From assembly GCF_000743535.1 (NCBI RefSeq), contig NZ_AVCJ01000001.1:248001-312000 (forward strand): a stretch of 64,000 nucleotides of DNA. The letters are read 5' to 3'. Numbering within the stretch: the stretch's first letter is position 1; each line of letters starts with the position of its first letter. Of this stretch, positions 20,455 to 29,694 are shown one piece after another. The translations under genes and the position numbers were made by a program. The DNA comes from Arenimonas donghaensis DSM 18148 = HO3-R19 (GTDB lineage Bacteria; Pseudomonadota; Gammaproteobacteria; Xanthomonadales; Xanthomonadaceae). The notes below the pieces were generated by a model, which ran no database searches, was not told the origin of the DNA, and worked only from the letters and a program-made list of their open reading frames with translations.

Positions 20455-21398
20455 TGGCCGGCAGGCACTGGGCCGACCTGGGCGAGTCGACCTTCGTCGC
20501 CGGCACCTGGCTGCTTTACGGCGTGCACCGGTTTCTTGGCCGCTGGCCGTTCCGGCTGTGCCTGTACCCGGTCGTGCTGGCGTATTGGCTGGGCAGTCCG
20601 CTGGCGCGTCGCAGTTCGTTGCAATACCTGCGACGCCTGCACGCGGCCGAACCCGGCGTCTTCGCCCATAACCCGGGCTGGCGTGAAAGCCTGCGCCACT
20701 TCACCTGTTTCGCGGAAACCCTGCTCGACAAGATGCTGGCGATCGGCGGCCGTTACCGCCGCGACCGGGTCAGGTTCACTGGCTACGCGCCGATGCTGGC
20801 CGCCGCGCGCGAAGGGCAGGGCGGCATCATCGTCACCGCCCACATGGGCTGCCTGGAACTGATGCAGGTGGCGGCCACGTGGCGCGAGGGCCTGCGCGTC
20901 TCGATCCTGGTGCACACCGCGCATGCCCAGCGTTTCAACCAGATCCTCGACCGGATCAACCCCGACGCCAGCGTGCGCCTGCTGCAGGTGACGGACTTCT
21001 CGCCGGCCACCGCCATGATGCTGGCCGATCGTGTTGCCGACGGCGAGTTCATCGCCATCGCCGGCGACCGCGTGCCGGTGGCCGGCGACCGCATCGCCCG
21101 GGCCCCCTTCCTGGGGCACCTGGCCGAGCTGCCAGCGGGCCCCTACCTGATGGCCGCGGTGCTGCGCTGCCCGGTCTGGCTGCTGTCCTGCCAGCACGAA
21201 GGCGAGGGCTACCACGCCCGCATCGAGGCGCTGGCCGCGAAAGTGACGCTGGCCCGCCACGACCGCCAGGCCGGCCTGGATGAACAAGCCACCCGCTTCG
21301 CTGCCTGGATGGCCGCGCGGCTGCGAGAATCCCCGTATGACTGGTTCAACTTCTATCCCTTCTGGGAACCAAGCCCCCATGCCAAGCGCCCTGACTGA
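20454..21398 (+). CDS. LpxL/HtrB-like lipid acyltransferase, aryl-polyene cluster
   Basis: A 314-residue protein of the lysophospholipid/lauroyl acyltransferase (LpxL) group. It has a hydrophobic N-terminal segment (WPFRLCLYPVVLAYWLGS), the active-site-like TAHMGCLELMQVAATW (H-X4-E) and EFIAIAGDRVPVAGDR. It likely acylates the glycosylated polyene precursor at the inner membrane. The ATG at 20454 shares a base with the glycosyltransferase stop, and the end overlaps the ammonia-lyase by 20 bases. Confidence 0.85.
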   Translation: MAGRHWADLGESTFVAGTWLLYGVHRFLGRWPFRLCLYPVVLAYWLGSPLARRSSLQYLRRLHAAEPGVFAHNPGWRESLRHFTCFAETLLDKMLAIGGRYRRDRVRFTGYAPMLAAAREGQGGIIVTAHMGCLELMQVAATWREGLRVSILVHTAHAQRFNQILDRINPDASVRLLQVTDFSPATAMMLADRVADGEFIAIAGDRVPVAGDRIARAPFLGHLAELPAGPYLMAAVLRCPVWLLSCQHEGEGYHARIEALAAKVTLARHDRQAGLDEQATRFAAWMAARLRESPYDWFNFYPFWEPSPHAKRPD

Positions 21399-22932
21399 AA
21401 CGCGCACCCTGGCCATCGACGGCAGCCCGCTGCGCATCGAGGACGTGGCCGACGTCGCCCGCGGCCGGGCGCACTGCCGCCTGTCCGGCGAAACCAGCTT
21501 CCGGGACCGCATCAACCGCGGCGCCGAGTTCGTCGACCGGCTGATCGCCGAGGACGGCGCCGTCTACGGCGTCAGCACCGGCTACGGCGATTCATGCACG
21601 GTGGTGATCCCGCCGGCCCAGGTCGCGGAACTGCCGCACCGGCTCTACACCTACCACGGCGTCGGACTGGGACGGTTCCTGGATCCGGAGGAAACCCGCG
21701 CCGTGCTGCTCGCGCGCCTGGCCTCGCTGGCGCAGGGCATGTCGGGTGTCAGCCTGGGCCTGCTGCAGCAGCTGCAGGCCCTGATCGAACACGACATCCT
21801 GCCGATGATCCCGGCCGAGGGCTCGGTCGGCGCCAGCGGCGACCTGACCCCGCTGTCCTACGTGGCCGCGGTGCTGTGCGGCGAACGCGAGGTCTGGCAC
21901 GCCGGGCGCGTCCGCCCGGCCGCCGAGGCGCTGGCGGAACACGGCCTGGCGCCGTTGAAGCTGCGCCCCAAGGAAGGCCTGGCCATCATGAACGGCACCG
22001 CGGTGATGACCGCGCTGGCCTGCCTGGCCTGGCGCCGGGCCGACTACCTGGGCCGGCTGGCGACGCGCATCACCGCCTTCAACGTGCTGGCCAGCGATGG
22101 CAATGCCCACCATTTCGATGAAGCCCTGTTCGCGGTCAAGCCCCATCCGGGGCAGCAGCGCGTCGCTGCCCGCCTGCGCCGGGACCTGGCCTCGGACCGG
22201 CCACCGCGCAATGAGCTGCGCATCCAGGACCGCTATTCGCTGCGCTGCGCCCCGCACGTGATCGGCGTGCTCGAGGACGCGCTGCCCTGGCTGCGCGCCA
22301 ACATCGAGAACGAACTCAACAGCGCCAACGACAATCCCATCATCGACGCCGGCCAGGAGATGGTGCTGCACGGCGGCCACTTCTACGGCGGCCACATCGC
22401 CTTCGCGATGGATTCGCTCAAGAACCTGGTGGCCAACCTCGCCGACCTGCTCGACCGCCAGATGGCCCTGCTGGTGGACGCGCGCTACAACCACGGCCTG
22501 CCAGCCAACCTGTCGGCCGCCTCGGGCGAACGCGCCGCGCTCAACCATGGCCTCAAGGCGCTGCAGATCAGCGCCTCGGCCTGGACCGCCGAAGCCCTGA
22601 AGCTGACCATGCCGGCCTCGGTGTTTTCACGGTCCACCGAGTGCCACAACCAGGACAAGGTGAGCATGGGCACGATCGCCGCCCGCGACTGCCTGCGCGT
22701 GCTCGAGCTCACCGAGCAGGTGACGGCGGCGCTGCTGGTCACCGCGCGCCAGGGCGTGGCCCTGCGTCGCGCCCTCGAGCGCGGCACCCGGCTGTCGGCG
22801 GCGCCCGAGGCGATGCTCGAAGACCTGGGCGCGCGCATCCCGCTGCTGGTCGAGGACCGCGCCCTGGACGGCGAGCTGCGCCAGCTCCTGCAGGCCATCC
22901 GCGAGCGCGCCTGGAGCCTGTATGAAGACTGA
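21379..22932 (+). CDS. MIO-type aromatic amino acid ammonia-lyase, aryl-polyene cluster
   Basis: The 517-residue protein belongs to the HAL/PAL/TAL family. The MIO cofactor arises from Ala152-Ser153-Gly154 in GSVGASGDLTPLSY; catalytic Tyr63 is in AVYGVSTGYG and NENSANDNP is present. A His at residue 93 (LYTYHGVGLG) lies in the selectivity region where tyrosine ammonia-lyases carry His, so it may make 4-coumarate-type starters for the ligase; histidine as substrate is not excluded. The start at 21379 is chosen for length; a longer frame from 21280 overlaps the acyltransferase by more than 100 bases. Confidence 0.88.
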   Translation: MPSALTETRTLAIDGSPLRIEDVADVARGRAHCRLSGETSFRDRINRGAEFVDRLIAEDGAVYGVSTGYGDSCTVVIPPAQVAELPHRLYTYHGVGLGRFLDPEETRAVLLARLASLAQGMSGVSLGLLQQLQALIEHDILPMIPAEGSVGASGDLTPLSYVAAVLCGEREVWHAGRVRPAAEALAEHGLAPLKLRPKEGLAIMNGTAVMTALACLAWRRADYLGRLATRITAFNVLASDGNAHHFDEALFAVKPHPGQQRVAARLRRDLASDRPPRNELRIQDRYSLRCAPHVIGVLEDALPWLRANIENELNSANDNPIIDAGQEMVLHGGHFYGGHIAFAMDSLKNLVANLADLLDRQMALLVDARYNHGLPANLSAASGERAALNHGLKALQISASAWTAEALKLTMPASVFSRSTECHNQDKVSMGTIAARDCLRVLELTEQVTAALLVTARQGVALRRALERGTRLSAAPEAMLEDLGARIPLLVEDRALDGELRQLLQAIRERAWSLYED

Positions 22933-23338
22933 GTTCACCGTCGAAGTGACGCTGTCCCCGGCCTTCCATGACGTCGACGTCATGGAGATCGTCTGGCACG
23001 GCCACTACGTCAAGTATTTCGAGATCGCGCGCTGCGCGCTGCTGCAGTCGTTCGACTACGACTATCCGCAGATGCGCGCGTCCGGTTACGCCTGGCCGAT
23101 CGTCGACCTGCGCAGCAAGTACGTGCGTCCGGCGCGCTACGGCCAGCCGCTGACCGTGCGCGCCACCCTGGTGGAATGGGAAAACCGGCTGAAGATCGAC
23201 TACCAGGTGCTCGACGCAGGCACCGGCGAGGTGCTGACCCGCGCCAGCACGATCCAGGTCGCCGTGGACCTGGCCTCCGGCGAGATGTGTTTTGCTTCGC
23301 CGCCGGTGTTGTTCGAACGCCTGGGGAAAACGCCGTGA
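22922..23338 (+). CDS. 4HBT-type acyl thioesterase, aryl-polyene cluster
   Basis: A 138-residue hot-dog thioesterase with FHDVDVMEIVWHGHYVKYFEIARC, the usual Asp and His region of YbgC/FadM-type enzymes. It should hydrolyse acyl-ACP or correct mis-primed carriers (ApeK position). It overlaps the ammonia-lyase by 11 bases and the next gene by 4 (GTGA). Confidence 0.9.
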   Translation: MKTEFTVEVTLSPAFHDVDVMEIVWHGHYVKYFEIARCALLQSFDYDYPQMRASGYAWPIVDLRSKYVRPARYGQPLTVRATLVEWENRLKIDYQVLDAGTGEVLTRASTIQVAVDLASGEMCFASPPVLFERLGKTP

Positions 23339-23958
23339 GCCGCGCCGGAGGGCTCATGGTTTGCCTGGCCTGCCTGCTGTGGCTGGCCGCGCCGGTATCC
23401 GCGGCGGACGTCGCCGCCGGTGTCCGCGAACGCCTCGAGCAGCCCACCGTGCTGCGCGGCCGATTCGAACAGGAGAAGCAGGTCCAGGGCTTCAAGAACC
23501 CCCTGCGTTCCAGCGGCGACTTCCTGCTGCTGCGCGAGCACGGCATCGCCTGGGACACCACCGCGCCCTTCGCGTCCAACGCGGTGCTCACGCGCCAGCG
23601 CATGGCCACGCGCCTGCCCGACGGCAGCGAACAGGTCCTCATCGATGCCGCCGAGGGCCCGGCGGCCAGCGCCACGGCCAGCCTGCTGATGGCCCTGGTG
23701 GCCGGCGACCTGGACGTGCTGGCGGAACGATTCGACATCAGGGAAACGCTGCACGGCAGCGCTGCCTGGGAGTTGCACCTGGTGCCGAAGGAGGCCGCGC
23801 TGCAGCGTGTCTTCAGCGGCTTGCGCCTGGCCGGGGACCGCCATGTCCGCGAGGTGCTGATCGAAGAGGCGGGGGGTGACCGCACCCGCGTGCGCCTGCT
23901 CGACCTGGCCAGCGATCCGCCCGCGCCGAGCGACGCCGAGGTCGCCCGTTTTGACTGA
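23335..23958 (+). CDS. LolA-like periplasmic lipoprotein carrier, aryl-polyene cluster
   Basis: The 207-residue protein starts at a GTG overlapping the thioesterase stop, has a signal peptide (GGLMVCLACLLWLAAPVSA), and the LolA-like segment VLRGRFEQEKQVQGFKNPLRSSGDFLLLREHGIAWDT. It probably shuttles the hydrophobic pigment lipid across the periplasm, together with the exporter that follows (ApeL and ApeM positions). Confidence 0.87.
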   Translation: MSRAGGLMVCLACLLWLAAPVSAADVAAGVRERLEQPTVLRGRFEQEKQVQGFKNPLRSSGDFLLLREHGIAWDTTAPFASNAVLTRQRMATRLPDGSEQVLIDAAEGPAASATASLLMALVAGDLDVLAERFDIRETLHGSAAWELHLVPKEAALQRVFSGLRLAGDRHVREVLIEEAGGDRTRVRLLDLASDPPAPSDAEVARFD

Positions 23959-26260
23959 ACCCCGTTCCCGCGCCTGGGCCGGGCTGGCCCTGCTGTGGTT
24001 GCTGGCCGTGGCCGGACTGGCCTGGCAGCAAACCGGCTTCTGGCAGGCGGCCCGGCTCGACAGCGATGTGCTGGCCCTGCTGCCCGGCGCCGCCGAGGAC
24101 GGCCGGGTCGCCCTGGCCAACCAGCGGCTGGCCCAGGGTAGTACCCGGCAGATCGTGGTCTTGCTCGGCCACGACGACTGGGCACCCCTGCAGCGCGGCG
24201 CGAAGGCATTCGCGAGCCGGCTGCAGGACGAGCCACGCCTGCAGGCGTTGCCGCCCGATGCCGCCGTCGGCGACGCGATGGCGGCCTACGCGCCCTACCA
24301 GCGCGGGCTGCTGACCCGCGACCAGCGCCAGCGCCTGCTGGACGAGGAACCCCAGGCCCTGGCCAGCCTCGCGCTGGCGCGCCTGTTCGCCCCCGGCGCG
24401 GCGCCGGACTGGGCCGCCGACCCGCTGGGCCTGGAGCTGGGCTGGTGGCAGGCCAGGGCAGGGCGCGGCCCGGCACCCCGCGAAGGCCTGCTGGCCCTGG
24501 ACAGCCCGGTGGGTCCTTGGGTGGTGCAGCGCTTCGAACAGCGCGGATCACCCTTCGCGCTCGACGGCGATCGCCATCTGCAGGCGGCACTGGACCGTGC
24601 GTTCGCCGACGCCCAGGCCGCCGCCGGGCGGCCGCTGCGGCGACTGCAGGCCGGCGTGCCGCTGCACGCGGAAGCCGCCGCGGCCCGCGCCAGCCAGGAA
24701 GTCGCCACCATCGGCCTGGGCTCGCTGCTGGCGGTGCTGTTGCTGGTCTGGCTGGCGTTCCGAAGCCTGCGGCCGATCCTGCTGGTGGCGCTGTCGCTGC
24801 TGGTCGGCGTCGCCGCCGGCGTGGCGGCGACGGCCTGGGTTTTCGGGCAGGTGCACCTGCTGACCCTGGTCTTCGGCGCCAGCCTGGTCGGCGTGGCCGA
24901 GGACTACGGCATCCACTATTTCGCCAGCCGCCAGCAGGACGGCGCCGCGCCGCGGCCGCTGATGCGACGCCTGCTGCCCGCCTTGGCCCTGGCCCTGGCC
25001 ACCAGCGTGGTCGCCTACCTGACCCTGGCGATCGCGCCATTCCCCGGGCTGCGGCAGATGGCGGTTTTTTCCGCCGCCGGATTGGCCGCCGCCTTCCTGA
25101 CGGTGGTGCTGTGGTTCCCTTTCCTGGACCGCGCCTCGCCCCGTCCCAGCCGGTTCAGCCGATGGGTGGCGGGCAGCCTGGCACGCTGGCTGCGCTGGCC
25201 GCGCGGCGTCGCCGGCATCGCCATCGGCCTGGCGCTGGCCACGGTCGTGGGCGTGGGCCTGCTGCAGCTGCAGGTACGCGACGACCTGCGCAGCCTGCAG
25301 GCCTCGCCGCCGGAATTGCTGGCCAGCGAGCGCGAGGCCGCGGCCCTGCTTTCCCTGCCGAGCCCGGCGCAATATTTCCTGGTCGAAGCCGGGGACCCGC
25401 AGGCCCTGCTGCGCGCGGAAGAATCGTTGGTGGACGCGCTGCATGAGCTGCGTGCGTCCGGAACCCTGGCCGGTTGGCGGGCCGTGTCGGACTACCTGCC
25501 TTCTCAGTCGCGCCAGCAGGCCGATGCCGGGCTGCGCCGGACGGCGGAGGCCGCGATCCTGGCGCAGGCCTCCGCGGTGCTCGGTGAATCCCTGGTCGCC
25601 GCGCCCGAACCCGATGCCTGGCTGGGCCCGGACACCTGGCTGGCGGCGCCGGCCTCGGCGCCCCTGCGACCGCTGTGGCTGGGCGAGCAGGGTGGCCCGG
25701 GCTGGGCCTCGGTCGTGCTGCTCGAAGGCCTGACGCCCGACTCGACGGCGGCGCTGGCGCGTCTGGCCGAATCCAGGCCGCAGGTCCGCTGGATCGACCG
25801 CACCGCGAGTTACTCGGCGCTGCTGTCGCATTACCGCCAGATGATGGGCTGGCTGGTCCTGGTCGCCTATGTCGCCGTCGGTCTCGCCCTGGTGCTGCGA
25901 TTCGGCCGCGCGGCCTGGCGGGCACTGCTGCCGACCGCGCTGGCGGCGACGATCACGCTGGGCCTGCTGGGCTGGCTGGGCGTGCCGCTGGACCTGTTCG
26001 GCGTGCTCGCGCAGCTGCTGCTGCTGGGTTTTGGCATCGACTACGGCATCTTCCTGCTTGAACACGACGGCGACCCGGCCAGTTGGCTGGCGGTGTGCCT
26101 GGGCGCGGCCAGCACCTCGCTGGCCTTCGGCCTGCTGGCGCTCTCGGCGACGCCGGCGCTGCACAGCTTCGGGCTGAGCCTGCTGCTGGGCATCAGCCTG
26201 GTCTGGCTGCTGTCGCCGTGTTTCCGACCGCGCCGCGAAATCGGCGCATTGGCCCGATGA
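23951..26260 (+). CDS. MMPL/RND-type exporter of the aryl-polyene lipid
   Basis: The 769-residue inner membrane protein has an N-terminal membrane segment, a periplasmic domain, a first block of membrane segments (SLLAVLLLVWLAFRSLRPILL onward, with GVAEDYGIHYFAS), a second periplasmic domain and a second block (LLGFGIDYGIFLLEHDGD). GxxxDYGI/H motifs are the proton-relay signatures of MMPL/RND exporters. A TTG at 23951 overlapping the LolA-like gene by 8 bases is the likely start; the upstream ATG at 23876 would add shadow sequence. Its stop overlaps the ATG of the flavoprotein. Confidence 0.9.
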   Translation: MTEPRSRAWAGLALLWLLAVAGLAWQQTGFWQAARLDSDVLALLPGAAEDGRVALANQRLAQGSTRQIVVLLGHDDWAPLQRGAKAFASRLQDEPRLQALPPDAAVGDAMAAYAPYQRGLLTRDQRQRLLDEEPQALASLALARLFAPGAAPDWAADPLGLELGWWQARAGRGPAPREGLLALDSPVGPWVVQRFEQRGSPFALDGDRHLQAALDRAFADAQAAAGRPLRRLQAGVPLHAEAAAARASQEVATIGLGSLLAVLLLVWLAFRSLRPILLVALSLLVGVAAGVAATAWVFGQVHLLTLVFGASLVGVAEDYGIHYFASRQQDGAAPRPLMRRLLPALALALATSVVAYLTLAIAPFPGLRQMAVFSAAGLAAAFLTVVLWFPFLDRASPRPSRFSRWVAGSLARWLRWPRGVAGIAIGLALATVVGVGLLQLQVRDDLRSLQASPPELLASEREAAALLSLPSPAQYFLVEAGDPQALLRAEESLVDALHELRASGTLAGWRAVSDYLPSQSRQQADAGLRRTAEAAILAQASAVLGESLVAAPEPDAWLGPDTWLAAPASAPLRPLWLGEQGGPGWASVVLLEGLTPDSTAALARLAESRPQVRWIDRTASYSALLSHYRQMMGWLVLVAYVAVGLALVLRFGRAAWRALLPTALAATITLGLLGWLGVPLDLFGVLAQLLLLGFGIDYGIFLLEHDGDPASWLAVCLGAASTSLAFGLLALSATPALHSFGLSLLLGISLVWLLSPCFRPRREIGALAR

Positions 26261-27525
26261 CCCCTTCCTGCGAGACTGAGCCGATGCATTCCCGGATCGA
26301 ATCCACCCACGTCCTGATCATCGGCGCCGGCCCGGCCGGCTCCGTCGCCGCCGCCCTGTTGCGCCAGCAGGGCAGGCAGGTGCTGATGCTGGAAAAGCAG
26401 CAATTCCCGCGTTTTTCCATCGGCGAAAGCCTGCTGCCCCAGAGCATGCAGTTCCTGGAGCAGGCCGGGCTGCTGCAGGCGGTGGTCGAGGCGGGCTTCC
26501 AGTACAAGAACGGTGCGGCCTTCGCCTGCGACGGCCGCCACACCGCCTTCGATTTCCGCAACAAGTCCAGCGCCGGCTGGGGCACCACCTACCAGGTCCA
26601 GCGCGCGGACTTCGACCACGTGCTGGCGCTGGAAGCCGAGCGCGCCGGCGCCGAGCTGCGTTTCCAGCATGAAGTCCTGGCCGTGGACGTCACCGGCGAC
26701 AAACCGCAGGTCACCGTCAGGTCGCCCGAGGGCGAGACCTACCAGGTGCAGGCCGACTTCCTGCTCGACGCCAGCGGCTTCGCGCGCATCCTGCCGCGCC
26801 TGCTGGACCTCGAGCGCCCCTCGCGGTTCCCCGTGCGCGGCGCGATCTTCACCCACGTGCGCGACGGCATCGCGCCGGGCAGCGCCGGTTTCGACCGCAA
26901 CAAGATCCTGATCACCGTGCATCCACGCCACCAGGACGTGTGGTACTGGACCATCCCGTTCTCCAACGGCAACTGCTCGCTGGGCGTGGTGGCCGAGCAA
27001 GCCTTCCTGGCGCGCTACGAAGGCAGCGAGACCGAACGCCTGCAGGCCATCGTCGGCGAGGATCCCGGTTTGTCGCGCCTGCTGGCGAACGCCGAGTGGC
27101 ACACGCCGGCGCGCCAGATCGTCGGCTATTCGGCCAACGTCGATTCACTCTGGGGCCGCAACTATGCGCTGCTCGGCAACGCCGGGGAGTTCCTCGACCC
27201 GGTGTTTTCCTCGGGCGTCACGATCGCCTTCAAGTCGGCCAGCCTCGCCGCGGCGTGCCTTGAACGCCAGTTCGCCGGGGAAACCATCGACTGGGAGGCC
27301 TCCTACGGCGCGCCGCTGCGCAAGGGCGTGGACACGTTCCGGGTCTTCGTCGAAAGCTGGTACGCCGGGGGCTTCCAGAAGATCATCTTCCACGAGAACC
27401 AGAACCCGGCGATCCGGGAAATGATCTGCTCCATCCTCGCCGGCTACGCCTGGGACCTGTCCAACCCCTACGTTGCCGACGCCAAACGACGGCTGGGGGT
27501 CCTGGAACAGCTATGCGCGGAATGA
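26257..27525 (+). CDS. Flavin-dependent halogenase-like monooxygenase, aryl-polyene cluster
   Basis: The 422-residue flavoprotein has the FAD motif GAGPAG (23-28), GESLLP (56-61) and Lys84 in FQYKNGAAF. It also carries WYWTIP at 229-234, matching the halogenase signature WxWxIP, and FLDPVFSSG at 312-320, matching the second reported signature. Brominated aryl polyenes (xanthomonadins) are well known in Xanthomonas, so aryl-ring halogenation is a reasonable role; hydroxylation cannot be excluded. It overlaps the exporter (ATGA) and the lipoprotein gene that follows by 13 bases. A second ATG at 26284 is possible. Confidence 0.85.
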   Translation: MTPSCETEPMHSRIESTHVLIIGAGPAGSVAAALLRQQGRQVLMLEKQQFPRFSIGESLLPQSMQFLEQAGLLQAVVEAGFQYKNGAAFACDGRHTAFDFRNKSSAGWGTTYQVQRADFDHVLALEAERAGAELRFQHEVLAVDVTGDKPQVTVRSPEGETYQVQADFLLDASGFARILPRLLDLERPSRFPVRGAIFTHVRDGIAPGSAGFDRNKILITVHPRHQDVWYWTIPFSNGNCSLGVVAEQAFLARYEGSETERLQAIVGEDPGLSRLLANAEWHTPARQIVGYSANVDSLWGRNYALLGNAGEFLDPVFSSGVTIAFKSASLAAACLERQFAGETIDWEASYGAPLRKGVDTFRVFVESWYAGGFQKIIFHENQNPAIREMICSILAGYAWDLSNPYVADAKRRLGVLEQLCAE

Positions 27526-28052
27526 TCGCCCTGGCCGCGGCGGCGTTGCTGGCCGCGTGTTCGACGCAGCCGCCGCGCGCCGTGGCCCGCGGCATGCCAT
27601 CGCTGCAGCTGGCACCGTCCTCGCTGGGCGGCACCCTGGCGCTGCAGCAGCGGCTGGTCTTCACGCACGGCCAGCGCAGTGACACCGTCGATGCCTTGCT
27701 CGAAGCCGACGCCGACAGTGTGCGCGTCGTGCTGCACCAGCACGGCCAGGTGATGCTGCGACTGGTTTGGGACGGCGAATCGCTGCGACAGGATCGCGCC
27801 GCGCAGTTGCCCGAGGCGCTGTCGGCGCAGCGCGTGCTCGACGACCTGCAGCTGGTGCATTGGCCAGCGCCCGCGATCCGCGCGGCGCTGCCGCCGGGAT
27901 GGCAGCTTCTCGAAGCCCCCGGTGCCCGGCACTTGCTCAACCACGGCGAAACCGTGGCAAGCGTGAGCTGGCCGGACGAGCATGCCGCACGCCTGGACAA
28001 CCACCGTGAGGGCTATCGCCTGGACATCCGTTCGGCAGCCGCGCAGCCATGA
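27513..28052 (+). CDS. DUF3261 lipoprotein, aryl-polyene cluster
   Basis: A 179-residue protein with a lipoprotein signal (ALLAACS, Cys16) and a beta-rich LolB-like body, including QRLVFTHGQRSDTVDALLEAD and VMLRLVWDGESL. DUF3261 proteins are regular members of aryl-polyene clusters (ApeN position), probably outer-membrane receptors working with the LolA-like carrier. It overlaps both neighbours. Confidence 0.85.
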   Translation: MRGMIALAAAALLAACSTQPPRAVARGMPSLQLAPSSLGGTLALQQRLVFTHGQRSDTVDALLEADADSVRVVLHQHGQVMLRLVWDGESLRQDRAAQLPEALSAQRVLDDLQLVHWPAPAIRAALPPGWQLLEAPGARHLLNHGETVASVSWPDEHAARLDNHREGYRLDIRSAAAQP

Positions 28053-29236
28053 GCGCCGTTTTCCTCAACCAGCTCGGACTCGCCTGCGCCCTCGGCGCCG
28101 ACCGCGATGCGGTGGCGGCGGCGCTGTTTGCGGCGGAGGCGCCGGGTGGCCTGGTCCAGAGCGATATCGCCAGCCCCGGCCAGCCCCTCGCCGTGGGCTG
28201 CGTGCCCGGCGAACTGCCGTCGCTGGACGAACTGGATGTCGCCCTGCGCGGCCGCAACAACATGCTGCTCGAGCTCGCGCTGTCGTCGATCCGCAGCGAT
28301 GTCCAGGCGCTGGTCGCCAAACACGGGGCCGACCGGGTCGCCGTGGTGCTGGGCACCAGCACGTCCGGCGTCGGCGAGAGCGAAGCGGCGCATCGTTATT
28401 ACCTCGCCCACGGCCGCTGGCCGGACAACTTCCACTACAGCCAGCAGGAAATGGGCATGCCCGCCCGGTTCATCGCCAGCCGGCTGGGGCTGCGGGGACC
28501 GGCGCACGTGATCTCCACGGCGTGTTCGTCCAGCGCCAAGGCCCTGGCCTCGGCCGCCCGGCTGTTGCACGCCGGCCTGGCCGACGCGGTGGTTGCCGGC
28601 GGCGCGGATTCGCTGTGTGCCTTCACCGTGGCTGGTTTCAGCGCCCTGGGCTCGGTGGCCGAAGCGCGCTGCCAGCCGTTTTCGCGTCATCGCTGCGGCA
28701 TCAACATCGGCGAGGGCGCGGCGCTGTTCGTGGTCACGCGCGACCCCGGGCCGGTCCGGCTCAGCGGCTGGGGCGAAAGCTCGGACGCGCACCACATGTC
28801 GGCGCCCGAGCCCGAAGGGCAGGGGCCCGAACGCGCCATCCGTGCCGCCCTTGAACGCGCCGGCCTGCAGCCTTCCGACATCGACTACGTCAACCTCCAT
28901 GGCACCGCCACGCCCCAGAACGATGCGATGGAAGCGCGCATGATGGCGCGCGTGTTCGGGCCGGGCGTGCCCTGCAGTTCCACCAAGTCACTGACCGGGC
29001 ACACGCTGGGCGCCGCCGGCGCGATCGAGGCGGGCATTGCCTGGATCACCCTGGCGCAGAATCCCGGCCGGCACCTGCCGCCGCACTGGTGGGACGGCGC
29101 CGCCGACCCCGAGCTGCCGCCGATCCACCTGGTCGCGCCGGGAACACGCGCCCTGCACCCGCCGCGGCGGGTGCTGAGCCAATCGTTCGCCTTCGGCGGC
29201 TCCAACGCCGCGCTCGTGCTCGAGGCCACGGCATGA
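28049..29236 (+). CDS. Beta-ketoacyl-ACP synthase (elongating ketosynthase), aryl-polyene cluster
   Basis: The 395-residue ketosynthase has the full triad: Cys159 in ISTACSSS, His284 in NLHGTAT and His318 in SLTGHTLG. It condenses malonyl-ACP onto the growing chain, probably as a heterodimer with the chain-length factor at 15437 (ApeO-ApeC type). The ATG at 28049 overlaps the DUF3261 stop, and its end overlaps the dehydratase start. Confidence 0.93.
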   Translation: MSAVFLNQLGLACALGADRDAVAAALFAAEAPGGLVQSDIASPGQPLAVGCVPGELPSLDELDVALRGRNNMLLELALSSIRSDVQALVAKHGADRVAVVLGTSTSGVGESEAAHRYYLAHGRWPDNFHYSQQEMGMPARFIASRLGLRGPAHVISTACSSSAKALASAARLLHAGLADAVVAGGADSLCAFTVAGFSALGSVAEARCQPFSRHRCGINIGEGAALFVVTRDPGPVRLSGWGESSDAHHMSAPEPEGQGPERAIRAALERAGLQPSDIDYVNLHGTATPQNDAMEARMMARVFGPGVPCSSTKSLTGHTLGAAGAIEAGIAWITLAQNPGRHLPPHWWDGAADPELPPIHLVAPGTRALHPPRRVLSQSFAFGGSNAALVLEATA

Positions 29237-29694
29237 ACGACGCCGTACGCGCCGCCGTCGAGCGACTGGTGCCGCACCGCGGCGGCATGCTTTGGCTGGA
29301 CCGCATCCTGGAATGCGACGACGAAGGTGCCGTGGCCGAAGCGGTCGTGCGCGACAACCACCCCTTCCTCGACGGCGAAGCCGTGCCGGCCTGGGTCGGC
29401 ATCGAATACATGGCCCAGTGCATCGCCGCCTGGGCCGGCGGCCAGGCGCTGGCACGCGGCGAACCGGTGAAGCCCGGCTTCCTGCTGGGCACGCGGCGCT
29501 ACGATTGCACGCGGCCGGCACTGGCGCTCGGTACCCGCCTGCGCATCGAAGCCCGCCGCGAACTGATGGGCGACAACGGCCTGGGGCTGTTCGCCTGCCG
29601 CCTCTTCGACGGCGACGACGAAATCGCCGTCGCCAACGTCTCGGTGTTCGAACCACCCGACCCCGACGCTTACCTGGGAACCCACGCGCAATGA
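29233..29694 (+). CDS. 3-hydroxyacyl-ACP dehydratase (ApeP-like), aryl-polyene cluster
   Basis: A 153-residue hot-dog protein with VPHRGGMLWLDRILE and FLDGEAVPAWVGIEYMAQCIAAWAG, the FabZ-like helix. It is the cluster's second dehydratase; in characterised systems ApeP and ApeI form a complex, which here would be with the C-terminal domain of the ligase fusion. It overlaps both neighbours by 4 bases. Confidence 0.9.
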   Translation: MNDAVRAAVERLVPHRGGMLWLDRILECDDEGAVAEAVVRDNHPFLDGEAVPAWVGIEYMAQCIAAWAGGQALARGEPVKPGFLLGTRRYDCTRPALALGTRLRIEARRELMGDNGLGLFACRLFDGDDEIAVANVSVFEPPDPDAYLGTHAQ

